Assembly (NCBI RefSeq): GCF_900115955.1
Contig: NZ_FOYL01000002.1
Location: forward strand, 1-64,000
Direction: 5' to 3'
DNA: 64,000 nt
Source of the DNA: Lentzea waywayandensis
GTDB taxonomy: Bacteria > Actinomycetota > Actinomycetes > Mycobacteriales > Pseudonocardiaceae
Within the stretch, counting starts at the first letter, position 1. Each line of letters starts with the position of its first letter. The notes below the pieces were generated by a model, which was not told where the DNA came from, ran no database searches, and saw nothing but the letters and a program-made list of their open reading frames with translations. The position numbers and the translations under genes were made by a program. Positions 26,355 through 33,961 of the stretch are shown piece after piece.

Positions 26355-26396
26355 GCGGTCACCCCGCCGTCGGGGTGAGGGACACGGGGTGACCGC
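26355..26396 (-). terminator. two mutually exclusive hairpins between arsR and the hyc genes
   Basis: TCACCCCG (26359-26366) can pair with CGGGGTGA (26371-26378), or GCGGTCACCCC (26355-26365) can pair with GGGGTGACCGC (26386-26396). The arms overlap, so only one can form at a time. It lies between the ArsR stop and the NuoB-like start and could be an attenuator or a processed terminator. Confidence 0.5.
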
Positions 26397-26399
26397 GGC

Positions 26400-26750
26400 T
26401 CAACCGGTGCGCGGCACCGGCGGGCCGGCGGCGCGGAGATCCTCGAGCAGCTCGACCTGCCCGGACAGCACGCCCGAGAGGATCCGGCGCGCCGCGACCA
26501 GCAGCTCGGCCACGTGCGGGCTGGTCAGCGAGTAGTAGACCGTCGCGCGTTCCTTGCGGGTCGCGACCAGGCCGGCCTGGCGCAGCACCGTCAGCTGCTG
26601 GGACAGGTTTGCGGGCTCTACCCCCACCTGCGGCACCATCTCCGCGACCGCGTGCTCACGCAGGCTCAGCAGCTCCAGCACCCGGATCCGCGCCGGATGC
26701 CCCAGCGTCCTGAAGAACTCCGCCTTGAGCTGGTACAGCGGCCTGCTCAC
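26400..26750 (-). CDS. ArsR-family regulator, Rv0081 type (copy 2)
   Basis: A 116-residue winged-HTH regulator starting at GTG 26750 (FFRTLGHPARIRVLELLSLR ... PANLSQQLTVLRQAGLVATR). No metal-binding cysteines. In M. tuberculosis the Rv0081 regulator heads the Rv0082-Rv0087 operon in the same order, is induced in hypoxia and represses itself; here the order regulator then hyc-like genes is conserved. A perfect inverted repeat lies between it and the divergent response-regulator gene. Confidence 0.9.
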   Translation of the reverse strand: MSRPLYQLKAEFFRTLGHPARIRVLELLSLREHAVAEMVPQVGVEPANLSQQLTVLRQAGLVATRKERATVYYSLTSPHVAELLVAARRILSGVLSGQVELLEDLRAAGPPVPRTG

Positions 26751-26804
26751 CCGCGCACCCCTTTCTGCTCACGTGCTGCCCGACACCTGGTCGCACGCTT
26801 CAGC

Positions 26805-26824
26805 ACTTGCTAACCTTAGCAAGT
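26805..26824. promoter_or_regulatory. perfect ArsR operator palindrome
   Basis: ACTTGCTAA-CC-TTAGCAAGT, two perfect 9-base arms, centred 60 bases from the ArsR start (26750) and 40 bases from the divergent receiver gene (26857). It is the clearest operator in the region and probably an autoregulatory site for the Rv0081-type protein. Confidence 0.75.
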
Positions 26825-26856
26825 CAGAAACAGCGTAGCCCGACAGGACCACACCC

Positions 26857-27249
26857 GTGACCGGAACTCCCGACCAGCTGAGAGTTCTCGTCGCCGACGG
26901 ATCGTCGTTCTTCCGCGACACACTCCAGGAAGTCCTGCGCGCCGCGGACGACATCGATGTCGTCGGCATCGCGGGATCAGCGGACGACGCGATCCGCCTG
27001 GCCGAACAGCGCCGGCCCGCCGTCGCCGTCGTGGACGTCCACCTGCCCGGCGACGGCCTGCACGCCATCCGCCGCATCCATCACAAGACACCCGCGGTGA
27101 AGGTCGTCGCGTTGTGCGGTTTCATCGACGCACTATCCGAGACCGAGCTTCGCGAACTCGGCGTCGTCGAGTACGTGATCAAAGGCGTGCCCAACCGCAA
27201 GATCCTGGCGGCCATCCGCCGAGCAGCCGAGGAAGGCGCCACCCTGTGA
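26857..27249 (+). CDS. single-domain response regulator (receiver only)
   Basis: A 130-residue CheY-like receiver without an output domain. Phosphoacceptor D60 (VAVVDVHLP) and K109 (EYVIKG) are present; the acidic pair is reduced to one (VADGS, D14), and the usual Thr/Ser of the switch is C87 (VVALCGF). It starts at GTG 26857, and its stop overlaps the next gene. N-terminal sequence resembles NarL/DosR-type receivers, so it may compete for phosphoryl groups or titrate a DosR-like regulator (inference). Confidence 0.8.
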   Translation: MTGTPDQLRVLVADGSSFFRDTLQEVLRAADDIDVVGIAGSADDAIRLAEQRRPAVAVVDVHLPGDGLHAIRRIHHKTPAVKVVALCGFIDALSETELRELGVVEYVIKGVPNRKILAAIRRAAEEGATL

Positions 27250-27641
27250 CACTGCGCGGAACCAGACCCAACCCGTTCCAATGGCTGTGGTACGCGGTAG
27301 GCGGACGACTGCCCCAGCGCTGCAACCCATGGGTCCTGCACGACGTCACCTGCCGCACCTGGGCAGTGCGGCACTTCGCGCGCGGGCTCGTCCAGATGTC
27401 GCCGATCCTGCTGCTGCTCCTGCTACCTGGGCCGCTCTACATCAGGATCCTGTCGATCCTGCTCGGCATGCTCGTCGGCTACTTCTACTCGATGACCTAC
27501 ATGTGGCACACCACCGAGCAACGCCTCGTCAAACAAGGCTTCGAGAGAGGACTCGGCGCACAGACCCGCCGCGCCAAACACGCCGACGCCGACGCACGCG
27601 CCAAAGCCGCCTACGAACGGCTCTACCGCGGTAGCTCCTGA
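27246..27641 (+). CDS. small membrane protein, DUF5313-like
   Basis: A 131-residue protein from GTG 27246, overlapping the receiver gene (GTGA). Features: N-terminal RPNPFQWLWYAVGGRLPQRC, VLHDVTCRTWAVRHFARGLV, two membrane helices (~50-90), then a basic, Ala-rich tail. This pattern resembles the DUF5313 family of mycobacterial and related proteins. Function unknown. Co-transcribed with the receiver. Confidence 0.65.
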   Translation: MTLRGTRPNPFQWLWYAVGGRLPQRCNPWVLHDVTCRTWAVRHFARGLVQMSPILLLLLLPGPLYIRILSILLGMLVGYFYSMTYMWHTTEQRLVKQGFERGLGAQTRRAKHADADARAKAAYERLYRGSS

Positions 27642-27675
27642 ACCAACACGCGAAGCACCGCTACCGAAGGGCGGG

Positions 27676-27900
27676 TTGTGCGCCGGGCTTGAGCCCGGTG
27701 GTGAAGGCTCGTGCGGGAGGCCGGTCGCGGCCCACGTCGCCGACATCGGCGACGCGGTGACCGGCGTCTCTCCCGGCGACCTGGTCGTACTCCCCTGGTC
27801 CATCAACTGCGGCACGTGCGACCACTGCCGCTCCGGCACGTGCGAAAGCCGGTGCCGGTACGGGACGAAGGGCTCTGCGCGATGGCATCGCGGACTGGGC
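27676..27900 (+). pseudogene. zinc alcohol dehydrogenase fragment
   Basis: The reading frame gives HVADIGDAVTGVSPGDLVVL then INCGTCDHCRSGTCESRCRYG, the structural-zinc lobe of MDR-type alcohol dehydrogenases with its four cysteines. Both the N-terminal catalytic part and the whole cofactor domain are missing; the frame then runs into the promoter and start of the Usp gene. A remnant left by deletion or rearrangement. Confidence 0.75.
27862..27876 (-). promoter_or_regulatory. DosR-box-like site upstream of Usp
   Basis: GGGACGAAGGGCTCT; read on the minus strand it is AGAGCCCTTCGTCCC, close to the motif seen elsewhere in the window. It lies 58 bases upstream of the Usp start at 27935. Confidence 0.45.
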
Positions 27901-27934
27901 AAGCTGATCAGCGAACCCACCCGAGGAGCAGCTC

Positions 27935-28399
27935 ATGAACGACAAGTCCCGCATCGTCGTCGGCGTCGACGGCTCCCCCGCCGCGCGGGGAGCGCTCGCC
28001 TGGGCCGTCGCGGAGGCCAAGCGCACCAACGCGTCCGTGCTGGCGCTGTCGGTCTGCCAACTGAACCCCTCGCTCGACGAAGGCATCGATCCGTTCAGCG
28101 AACAGCATCGCCACGACCTGGAAGCCGCCGTGGAGTCGCTCGGCCCATCAGTGCTCGGCGTGCGCATCGACACGGAGGTGCCGCAGGGCGTGGCGGGTCC
28201 GGTCCTGGTGGCACGTTCCGCCGATGCGGCCTACCTCGTCGTCGGCGAGCACGGCTCACACAGGGCGGACCTCCTGGTGATGAGCTCCGTCACGAGCTAC
28301 TGCCTGCGGCACGCCCTGTGTCCCGTCGTCGTGGTCCCGCTGGAAGGAGCGCACCATGACGGTCCTCTCATGCTCCGGCCCGAGCCGCAGGTTCGGTGA
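27935..28399 (+). CDS. universal stress protein, single domain
   Basis: A 154-residue UspA protein: N-terminal IVVGVDGSPAARGALAWAV, and the ATP-binding pattern G-2x-G-9x-S in VGEHGSHRADLLVMSSVTSY. GAGGAGC lies just before the ATG. ATP-binding Usps are frequent DosR-regulon members. Followed at 28356 by an overlapping truncated ABC gene start. Confidence 0.85.
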   Translation: MNDKSRIVVGVDGSPAARGALAWAVAEAKRTNASVLALSVCQLNPSLDEGIDPFSEQHRHDLEAAVESLGPSVLGVRIDTEVPQGVAGPVLVARSADAAYLVVGEHGSHRADLLVMSSVTSYCLRHALCPVVVVPLEGAHHDGPLMLRPEPQVR

Positions 28400-28499
28400 C
28401 GTCCAAGCCGTCGACGACGTCTCGATCACGATCGCGGAAGGCGAGACCTACGGTCTCGAGCCCGGCGGGTGGAGGCTGCGGCGGGTTGTGACGGCGTGA
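28356..28499 (+). pseudogene. ABC transporter ATPase, 5' fragment cut before Walker A
   Basis: ATG 28356 is preceded by a good ribosome binding site (GGAAGGAG). The frame reads RRFGDVQAVDDVSITIAEGE then TYGL, the lead-in to the Walker A loop, and then breaks at about 28456 into unrelated sequence, ending at 28499. This breakpoint coincides with the 3' end of the convergent acyltransferase gene. Compare the intact genes at 38624 and 49444, which continue [13 protein letters not shown]. Confidence 0.75.
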
Positions 28500-29805
28500 C
28501 ACGGGCCTTCGCCGCGCTCACCAGCGCGGCGATGGCCTCGTGCAACGCTTCCGCGAGCACGTCCACGTCCGGGTTGCTGTCGTAGTCGGCGGTGATGCCG
28601 ATGGTGAACCGGTCGGCGTAGGAGAGCACGGCGATGCCCGTCCTGATGCGCACGGCGATCGGCACGTAGGGCAGGATCTCGACGATCGGCCGGCCCAGCA
28701 CACGAAGCTCTTCCCGTGGACCTGGAACGTTCGTGGTCACCGTGACGATGCTGCGCTGCGGCAGCATCGCCCCGAACCGGATGCTCCACGACAACGGCGC
28801 GAACGGTTCATGCCGCGCCAGCTCGGTCACCGCGTGCCCAGCCTCGGCCTCGTTGCCCTTCTTGAGCGCGGCGAACCGTTGGTGCACCACGGAAAGCGCG
28901 TCCACAACGTGCTCGGTGTCGACCGGCAGGAACGCCAGCCGAACGCTGACCTGGTTGTCCATCCTGCGGTCACCGCGCACCGACACCGGCACCATCGTCC
29001 GCACGCTGTCCGGACCGGGCTGCTCCCCCCGCGCCAGCAACACAGCACGATACGCGGAGCTCACCGCCGCGAGCACCACGTCGTTGACGGTGACACCGAA
29101 GGCATGCGCGACCTCCTTCACCTCGGCCAGCGAGGCGCGGACGATCCGGTAGTGCCGCGCGGTACCGAGCGGCCCGAACAGCGACGAAGCGTGCACCGGC
29201 AGCAGCGAGCCGACGAGCGACACCAGACCGCTCACCGCCGACGCGACCAGCCGCGCGGTCCGCACCGGCGAGGCCACCACGGCACCCAGCAACGCCAGCA
29301 AGCTCGCGTCCTGCTCCGGCGCGGGGTCCGGCGCGGGCGCGTCGCCGTACATCACGTCGTAGAGCATCGTGCCGCCCACACCGTCGACCAGGCAGTGGTG
29401 CACCTTGGCGACAATCGCCCAGCGCCCACCCTCGAGTCCCTCGACCACCCAGTACTCCCACAGCGGACGATCGCGGTCCAGACGCTGCCCCATGACACGC
29501 GCGATCAGCGCGCACAGCTCCGCATCACCGCCCGGCACCGGCAACGCGGTACGGCGCACGTGATAGGCGAGGTTGAACGCCGGATCGTCCCGCCAGCCCG
29601 GCGTGCCCAGATCGAGCGGGACGCGCACGAGCTTCTGCCGGGAACGCGGCAACACAGCCAGCTTCGCCCGCATCAACGCGAGGAACTCGTCCTGGGAAGG
29701 CACAGGGCCCTCCACGACCGCCACCGAAGCGATCGCGAGCGAGGAGTGCGGATCCGCGTCCTCGATGTCGAGGAACGCCGCGTCGAGCGGGCTCAGATGG
29801 TCCAT
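28426..29805 (-). CDS. wax ester synthase / diacylglycerol acyltransferase (WS/DGAT)
   Basis: A 459-residue protein of standard length beginning MDHLSPLDAAFLDIED, the usual WS/DGAT N-terminus. The acyltransferase motif is HHCLVDG (H136, H137, D141). Further conserved blocks are GVTVNDVVLAAVSSAYR, RTMVPVSVR and TTNVPGPREELRVLGRP. It transfers acyl-CoA to diacylglycerol or fatty alcohol, making storage lipid, as Tgs1 does in dormant M. tuberculosis. The 3' end may be altered: the last residues are basic and low-complexity, near the broken ABC gene. DosR-like site 58 bases upstream. Confidence 0.9.
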   Translation of the reverse strand: MDHLSPLDAAFLDIEDADPHSSLAIASVAVVEGPVPSQDEFLALMRAKLAVLPRSRQKLVRVPLDLGTPGWRDDPAFNLAYHVRRTALPVPGGDAELCALIARVMGQRLDRDRPLWEYWVVEGLEGGRWAIVAKVHHCLVDGVGGTMLYDVMYGDAPAPDPAPEQDASLLALLGAVVASPVRTARLVASAVSGLVSLVGSLLPVHASSLFGPLGTARHYRIVRASLAEVKEVAHAFGVTVNDVVLAAVSSAYRAVLLARGEQPGPDSVRTMVPVSVRGDRRMDNQVSVRLAFLPVDTEHVVDALSVVHQRFAALKKGNEAEAGHAVTELARHEPFAPLSWSIRFGAMLPQRSIVTVTTNVPGPREELRVLGRPIVEILPYVPIAVRIRTGIAVLSYADRFTIGITADYDSNPDVDVLAEALHEAIAALVSAAKARVTPSQPAAASTRRARDRRSRLPRS

Positions 29806-29863
29806 GAACCCAGTGCAGCAAGGACGATCCCGGTCCGACACGGCCCGGCGTCCCGCCCAGTGC

Positions 29864-29878
29864 GAGCACTTCGGCCCT
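29864..29878 (-). promoter_or_regulatory. weak DosR-box-like site upstream of WS/DGAT
   Basis: GAGCACTTCGGCCCT keeps the TTCGGCCCT half exactly and lies 58 bases from the acyltransferase start, the same spacing as other candidates. The other half is poor. Confidence 0.3.
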
Positions 29879-29899
29879 GCCCGCACCGCCTCGCGGGGA

Positions 29900-30004
29900 T
29901 CACGCTGACGACAGGACGAACCAGGCGACCAACACACCACCGGAGTTCGTCGCGAGGTGCACGAGCGCGGGCGCCAGCACGCCCTTTCCGGTGTGCCGCC
30001 ATCA
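29900..30004 (-). pseudogene. CPBP (CAAX-type) membrane protease, C-terminal fragment
   Basis: The minus strand reads WRHTGKGVLAPALVHLATNS then GGVLVAWFVLSSA to a stop at 29900. This is the last conserved helix of CPBP-family proteases, with the H-x-x-x-N motif. A stop codon lies just upstream in frame, and the rest of the gene is absent. Confidence 0.6.
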
Positions 30005-30109
30005 CAGCGGCAGCCCTGGCGACGGCGGCGGCGTTGTCTCGTCGCCCCCGCCCACCGCCTCGCCTTCACGAGCACAACGCCCGTCACGCGGTCCTCCCGT
30101 GCAGCCGGC

Positions 30110-30634
30110 TCACCTGGCCGTGGTCTCGATGTCGGCCAGTGCGGCGGCGATGGCGCCGGCCCACTGCTCGATCGCCTGCCAGTCGCGGAAGTCACCGAAC
30201 CGGCCACCCACGGCGCGGAAGACCAGCGAGCCGACCTTCCCGAGCATCTCCGCCCGCACGACACCGCTGAACAGCCGGTGCTCGACGGGTGTCACGTCGT
30301 CGCGCAGATGGGCCAGGATCGCCGGTTCCTCCAGCCCCGCCCACTTGCGCAACGGGCCGCGCAGAGCGCCGGGCAGGCCGACGCTGAACAGCCACACCGG
30401 CTTGCCCCGCAACGTCCGGCGTTCCCTGGACAGGAACGCCGCACCGGACGGCAACCAGGCCTGGTCGTGCACCGCACTCCCGACGACGTAGACGTCGTAG
30501 CCGGCCGCGTCGGTGATCTCGTCCACGCTGTACGTGGCGACCACATGCCCATGTGTGCGCAGCACCGCCGCGATGCGCGTCGCGACGCCCACCGTCGAGC
30601 CCGCCGCGGTCGCATAGGCCACCAGCACCTTCAT
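30110..30634 (-). CDS. flavodoxin-domain protein
   Basis: A 174-residue protein with the FMN phosphate loop at the N-terminus (MKVLVAYATAAGSTVGVATR), then VVGSAVHDQAWLPSGAAFL and WLFSVGLPGALRG. It resembles the flavodoxin/protoporphyrinogen-oxidase-like family often co-induced with Usps in hypoxia. It likely carries electrons or reduces small substrates; partner unknown. Start at 30634, with GAGGAGATC before it. Third gene after the Usp and a 50-residue protein; a degenerate copy lies at 33706. Confidence 0.8.
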   Translation of the reverse strand: MKVLVAYATAAGSTVGVATRIAAVLRTHGHVVATYSVDEITDAAGYDVYVVGSAVHDQAWLPSGAAFLSRERRTLRGKPVWLFSVGLPGALRGPLRKWAGLEEPAILAHLRDDVTPVEHRLFSGVVRAEMLGKVGSLVFRAVGGRFGDFRDWQAIEQWAGAIAAALADIETTAR

Positions 30635-30644
30635 GATCTCCTCC

Positions 30645-30797
30645 TCAGACGCCTTCCACACGTGGCCGCACCACGACAGAACGCACTCCGGGCACGCTCA
30701 TGACAGCTCGTCGTGGCAGCCGGATCGCGTACTCGTCACCCTGGACGTGGCGCACCTGGATTCGCTGGCGCAGCGGGACTTCCGCGTCCGCGCTCAT
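30645..30797 (-). CDS. 50-residue basic small protein
   Basis: ATG 30797 has AGGAGATC upstream and lies 11 bases after the Usp gene; it ends 11 bases before the flavodoxin gene. Sequence: MSADAEVPLRQRIQVRHVQG ..., with a predicted beta-rich middle (DEYAIRLPRRAVMSVPGVRS). No family recognised. Tight spacing on both sides supports it as a real operon member. Confidence 0.55.
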   Translation of the reverse strand: MSADAEVPLRQRIQVRHVQGDEYAIRLPRRAVMSVPGVRSVVVRPRVEGV

Positions 30798-30807
30798 CGC
30801 GATCTCC

Positions 30808-31689
30808 TCACTTCTTCGGCGGACGCACGATGGCCAGCGGGCAGGGTGCGTGGTGAACCAGCGCTTGGCCGGTGGAGCCGAGCAGCATGCCGGCGAACCC
30901 GCCGTGCCCGTGACTGCCGACGACGAGCAACTGTGCTTCCGCGCCGTAACGCATGAGCGCCCGCGCCGGACGATCCCGCAGCGCGATCCGGTTGATGACG
31001 ACGTCGGGGTACTTCTCCTGCCAGCCGGCCAGGCGCTGGGCGAGCAGCCGTCGCTCGTCCTCCTCGGCCTGTCCCCAATCGATGGACAGACGGGACATCG
31101 TGTACGCACTGCCGCCGGTGAAGTCCGCGATGGTCATGACCGCGGTCAACGAGGTGTTGCGCAGCGATGCCTCCTCGAACGCGAACGCCAGCGCGGCCTC
31201 GCTCGTGGGCGAACCGTCAACGCCTACCACCACCGGACCGTGAGGAACTGCGGTGCCACGCACCACGATGACCGGGCTCTGGCCGTGCGCCGCCAACGCG
31301 ACGGCCGTGGAGCCGACGAGCAGTCCGGTCACGGTGCCAAGACCGCGAGACCCGACCGCCACCTGCCGGGCGCTCTTCGAGAGCTCGATCAGCAACGCAC
31401 CCGCACCGGAACAGATGACCTCGGTCGTCACCTCCGTCTCGGGAGCGGACGCTCGTGCCGTCGCCCTGGCCTCTTCCAGCCACGCACGGCCCTGCTCCTC
31501 CATCGCCTGGCGGATCCCGTCACCGTTGAGCACGATCTCGGGATAGTCACCGCTCGGCAACATGAAGGCGTGCACGAGCCGCAGTGGCACCTGGTGCCGG
31601 GCGCACTCCTGCGCGGCCCAGCCGACCGCGGCCAGCGCCGAGGCCGAGCCGTCGACTCCGCACACGATCGGGGCGGATGGGGATTTCAT
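30808..31689 (-). CDS. universal stress protein, tandem domains
   Basis: A 293-residue protein of two Usp domains (residues 1-145 and 150-293), as in mycobacterial Rv1996/Rv2623-type proteins. Both have G-2x-G-9x-S: GSRGLGTVTGLLVGSTA and GSHGHGGFAGMLLGSTG. Starts: CGVDGSASALAAVGWAA and VGVDGSPTSEAALAFAF. Rv2623 binds ATP and slows growth; a similar role is likely. Heads an operon with the small protein and the flavodoxin. Confidence 0.9.
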   Translation of the reverse strand: MKSPSAPIVCGVDGSASALAAVGWAAQECARHQVPLRLVHAFMLPSGDYPEIVLNGDGIRQAMEEQGRAWLEEARATARASAPETEVTTEVICSGAGALLIELSKSARQVAVGSRGLGTVTGLLVGSTAVALAAHGQSPVIVVRGTAVPHGPVVVGVDGSPTSEAALAFAFEEASLRNTSLTAVMTIADFTGGSAYTMSRLSIDWGQAEEDERRLLAQRLAGWQEKYPDVVINRIALRDRPARALMRYGAEAQLLVVGSHGHGGFAGMLLGSTGQALVHHAPCPLAIVRPPKK

Positions 31690-32104
31690 CGTTGTCCTCC
31701 AGTCAGAACACTGCCGTGATGCGCTCCGGTCACCGAGCCGGCAAGTGCGACAGGCGCCGTTCGGTGTCTTCGTGGACGACGAGAACGCGCCGCGGCCACG
31801 AACGGTCCGCGGTCGTTGATCATGACGCGAGCCGGCACCTCGGCGGGCGCTTGTCCGTCGTCAGCGACAGGTCCGCAGTCGCGAGCACGCACCGCGGCAC
31901 TCCTCTCCTGCCTCAACGCTAGGAATCGGAGCGCCGCGCGGACGCTGTCATTGGTCCCGTGCGGAACAGGTCCCTTGGCACCGGCGATCGCGCGCCTTGC
32001 CGCGACGCCGAGCGATCCCGGTCAGGTCGGGATCTTCGACAGAGGGACCGCACGCTGGTTCCGCCGACAGTGGGGCGACAGAAGGTCCACCACGACCCGA
32101 CGAG
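31690..32104. other. intergenic, no clear gene
   Basis: About 415 bases upstream of the tandem Usp gene. A 76-codon frame on the minus strand (31686-31916) is Arg-rich, has no ribosome binding site and resembles no family. It presumably holds the Usp promoter; no strong DosR-like palindrome is seen at the spacing used elsewhere. Confidence 0.4.
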
Positions 32105-32374
32105 GTGAAGGACGTGGCCGGGGTGCACGAGTCACGTGGGCCAACGCCGGATAGGGATCCGCTGCTGCGGGAGAACGGGCAATTGCTCAGGAGCGAATCC
32201 CGCATCGGCGCGGACGAGCCCGTCACGTTCGGTGGCAGGCTCACACCCAAGACCGCGGTCGGGTTCATCTCCAAGAAGATGGCGCGCGGCGAAATGGCCG
32301 GCGACTTCCGCGACCGGGACGAGATCGCGTTCTGGGCGGACATGATCGCCGAGCAGCTGGTCGCGGCGCGCTGA
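32105..32374 (+). CDS. hypothetical small soluble protein
   Basis: From GTG 32105 an 89-residue acidic/basic protein reads VKDVAGVHESRGPTPDRDPL ... FGGRLTPKTAVGFISKKMAR ... FWADMIAEQLVAAR. The start is uncertain: an in-frame ATG at 31997 gives 125 residues, but that extension is Pro/Arg-rich and unlike protein. The C-terminal half looks like a real amphipathic fold. Family not recognised. Confidence 0.45.
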   Translation: MKDVAGVHESRGPTPDRDPLLRENGQLLRSESRIGADEPVTFGGRLTPKTAVGFISKKMARGEMAGDFRDRDEIAFWADMIAEQLVAAR

Positions 32375-32572
32375 CATGTGCATCTTGGGCAACTGACGCC
32401 CAGGGCGTGGCGTCGAGAGGGCGGCTGCCGTCGTCGAGACGACCACAGGTCGCCGGTGACCGGCCACCGCGAGGTGCGCGGCCACACTCAGGCCTCGCCG
32501 GCGATCACCGCATGTCAATGCCGCCGCACTGGCCGGGCCACGCCGGACACGGCATTGCGCACTAGGCAAATG

Positions 32573-32587
32573 AGGACGTTCGTCCCT
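32573..32587 (+). promoter_or_regulatory. DosR-box-like site
   Basis: AGGACGTTCGTCCCT lies 34 bases upstream of the ATG at 32622. The arms GGAC and GTCC are palindromic, as in the actinobacterial DosR box GGGAC-4N-GTCCC. Confidence 0.65.
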
Positions 32588-32621
32588 GCGGTCGGAACGA
32601 ACTGAGGCGCAACGTTGAGAC

Positions 32622-33227
32622 ATGAGCACCGAACTCGCCACTCGCGGCATCTGGCAGTCCTGGTTCCGCTGGACGACGATGGGCGAGTTCGCGGGCTTCC
32701 TCGCACCGGCGCTCGTCGGCGCACTCACCTCGTCGGCGGAGTTGCTCGTCCTCGCGGGAGTCGTCGAGGGCGCCGTGCTCGGCGCGGCTCAAGCCGTGGT
32801 GCTGCGCCGGGTGTTCCGCACACCGCAGTCGAGCTACTGGATCGGTGCCACCGCCGTCTCGGCCGGTTTCGCCTGGGCTGTCGCGATGATCGCGGTGCAC
32901 AACGGGGAAAGGTTCAACTCCCTTCCGCCGGCGGTGCTGCTCCCTCTCGCCGCGGTCATGGGCACGGGCGTGCTGCTGTCCATCGGCGTTGCGCAATGGT
33001 TCGTTCTGCACGTCCACGTCCATCGAGCCCACCTCTGGGTGTGGGCCAACGCGCTGGCATGGGCCGCCGGTCTGGGGGTCTTCTTCGCCGTCGCCACGCC
33101 TTTGTGGCAGCCCGGTCAGCCGCCGGCGCTCATCGCGCTCATCGGCGCGTTCGCCGGCCTGCTGATGGCCTCGACGATGGCTGCGATCACCGGCGCCGCC
33201 CTCGTTCATCTCGTGAAGCAGGGCTGA
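32622..33227 (+). CDS. six-helix membrane protein
   Basis: A 201-residue integral membrane protein with about six helices (FLAPALVGALTSSAELLVLA, AGVVEGAVLGAAQAVVLRRV and later segments). It may be related to small mycobacterial hypoxia-induced membrane proteins, but I recognise no named family. A strong DosR-like box precedes it, and it is followed after 1 base by another membrane protein gene. Confidence 0.75.
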   Translation: MSTELATRGIWQSWFRWTTMGEFAGFLAPALVGALTSSAELLVLAGVVEGAVLGAAQAVVLRRVFRTPQSSYWIGATAVSAGFAWAVAMIAVHNGERFNSLPPAVLLPLAAVMGTGVLLSIGVAQWFVLHVHVHRAHLWVWANALAWAAGLGVFFAVATPLWQPGQPPALIALIGAFAGLLMASTMAAITGAALVHLVKQG

Positions 33228-33228
33228 C

Positions 33229-33621
33229 GTGGGCGCGAGATCGCACCAGGCCGCACCTCTGTGGATCGGCGTCCTGCCGGGCGTCGTCGCGTTGTCCGCG
33301 TGGGCCGGCGCAGCCGGGACAGCGGCTGGCGCGGTTGACTTCGGATCTGCCGTCGTTTCGCGGCTGCCTTTCCACAGCAACGTTGTCGCGGCTGTCGCAC
33401 TCGTACTCATCGTCGCGCTGCCGATGACGTTCGCCGCGTGGCTGTGCCTCCGCAACCATCCACAGTGGAGGATTGCCGTCGCGGCGGCAGGTGCGCTCCT
33501 CATCGGCTGGATCGCGGTCCAGCTCGTGGTCATCCGCACGTTCAGCTGGCTTCAGCCGATCATGGCGTTGGCGGGTGCTGCCGTACTGATGAGTGCTTTG
33601 GCGCACAGGCGGAACCGATGA
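33229..33621 (+). CDS. four-helix membrane protein
   Basis: A 130-residue protein starting at GTG 33229, directly after the previous stop, with about four helices (WIGVLPGVVALSAWAGAAGT; VVAAVALVLIVALPMTFAAW; RIAVAAAGALLIGWIAVQLV; IMALAGAAVLMSALAH). No family recognised. Co-transcribed with the upstream membrane protein. Confidence 0.65.
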   Translation: MGARSHQAAPLWIGVLPGVVALSAWAGAAGTAAGAVDFGSAVVSRLPFHSNVVAAVALVLIVALPMTFAAWLCLRNHPQWRIAVAAAGALLIGWIAVQLVVIRTFSWLQPIMALAGAAVLMSALAHRRNR

Positions 33622-33705
33622 TCAGCGATGACGAGCCGATCGCATCTCGTCACCACGGTGGACCGAGCAACGCGAACGGCGGCCGCGGGCACTGGTTCGG
33701 GGATC

Positions 33706-33846
33706 TCATGGGCCCACGTGCCGATCGTGGGCCAGTCCAGTCGAGGAAGTCACCGAGCCGCGCAGTGCGCCCGGCAGGCCCACGATGAACATCCACACGG
33801 GACTCCCCCGCACCTGGTCGTGCACCAGGCTGCCGAGTTCACACGA
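33706..33846 (-). pseudogene. degenerate flavodoxin fragment
   Basis: The minus strand reads SCELGSLVHDQVRGSPVWMF then IVGLPGALRGSVTSSTGL, clearly related to the middle of the intact flavodoxin protein at 30110 (GSAVHDQ ... WLFSVGLPGALRG) with an internal deletion. Both ends are lost. Confidence 0.7.
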
Positions 33847-33912
33847 GTCCCAGGTCCTGACGTCACAGTCGGACCTCCTGCCGCCGGCGCCGCCACAGGT
33901 CCCGGTCCAGCG

Positions 33913-33927
33913 GCGACGTTCGCCCCT
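33913..33927 (+). promoter_or_regulatory. DosR-box-like site
   Basis: GCGACGTTCGCCCCT keeps GACGTTCG and CCCT; it lies 34 bases upstream of the ATG at 33962, the same distance as the site at 32573. Confidence 0.45.
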
Positions 33928-33961
33928 GCCGATGGCCGCCACTACTCCGGATGCTCGTTTC

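Noticed and set aside
31686..31916. 76-codon frame upstream of the tandem Usp gene
   Set aside because: No ribosome binding site, Arg-rich composition, no recognisable family.
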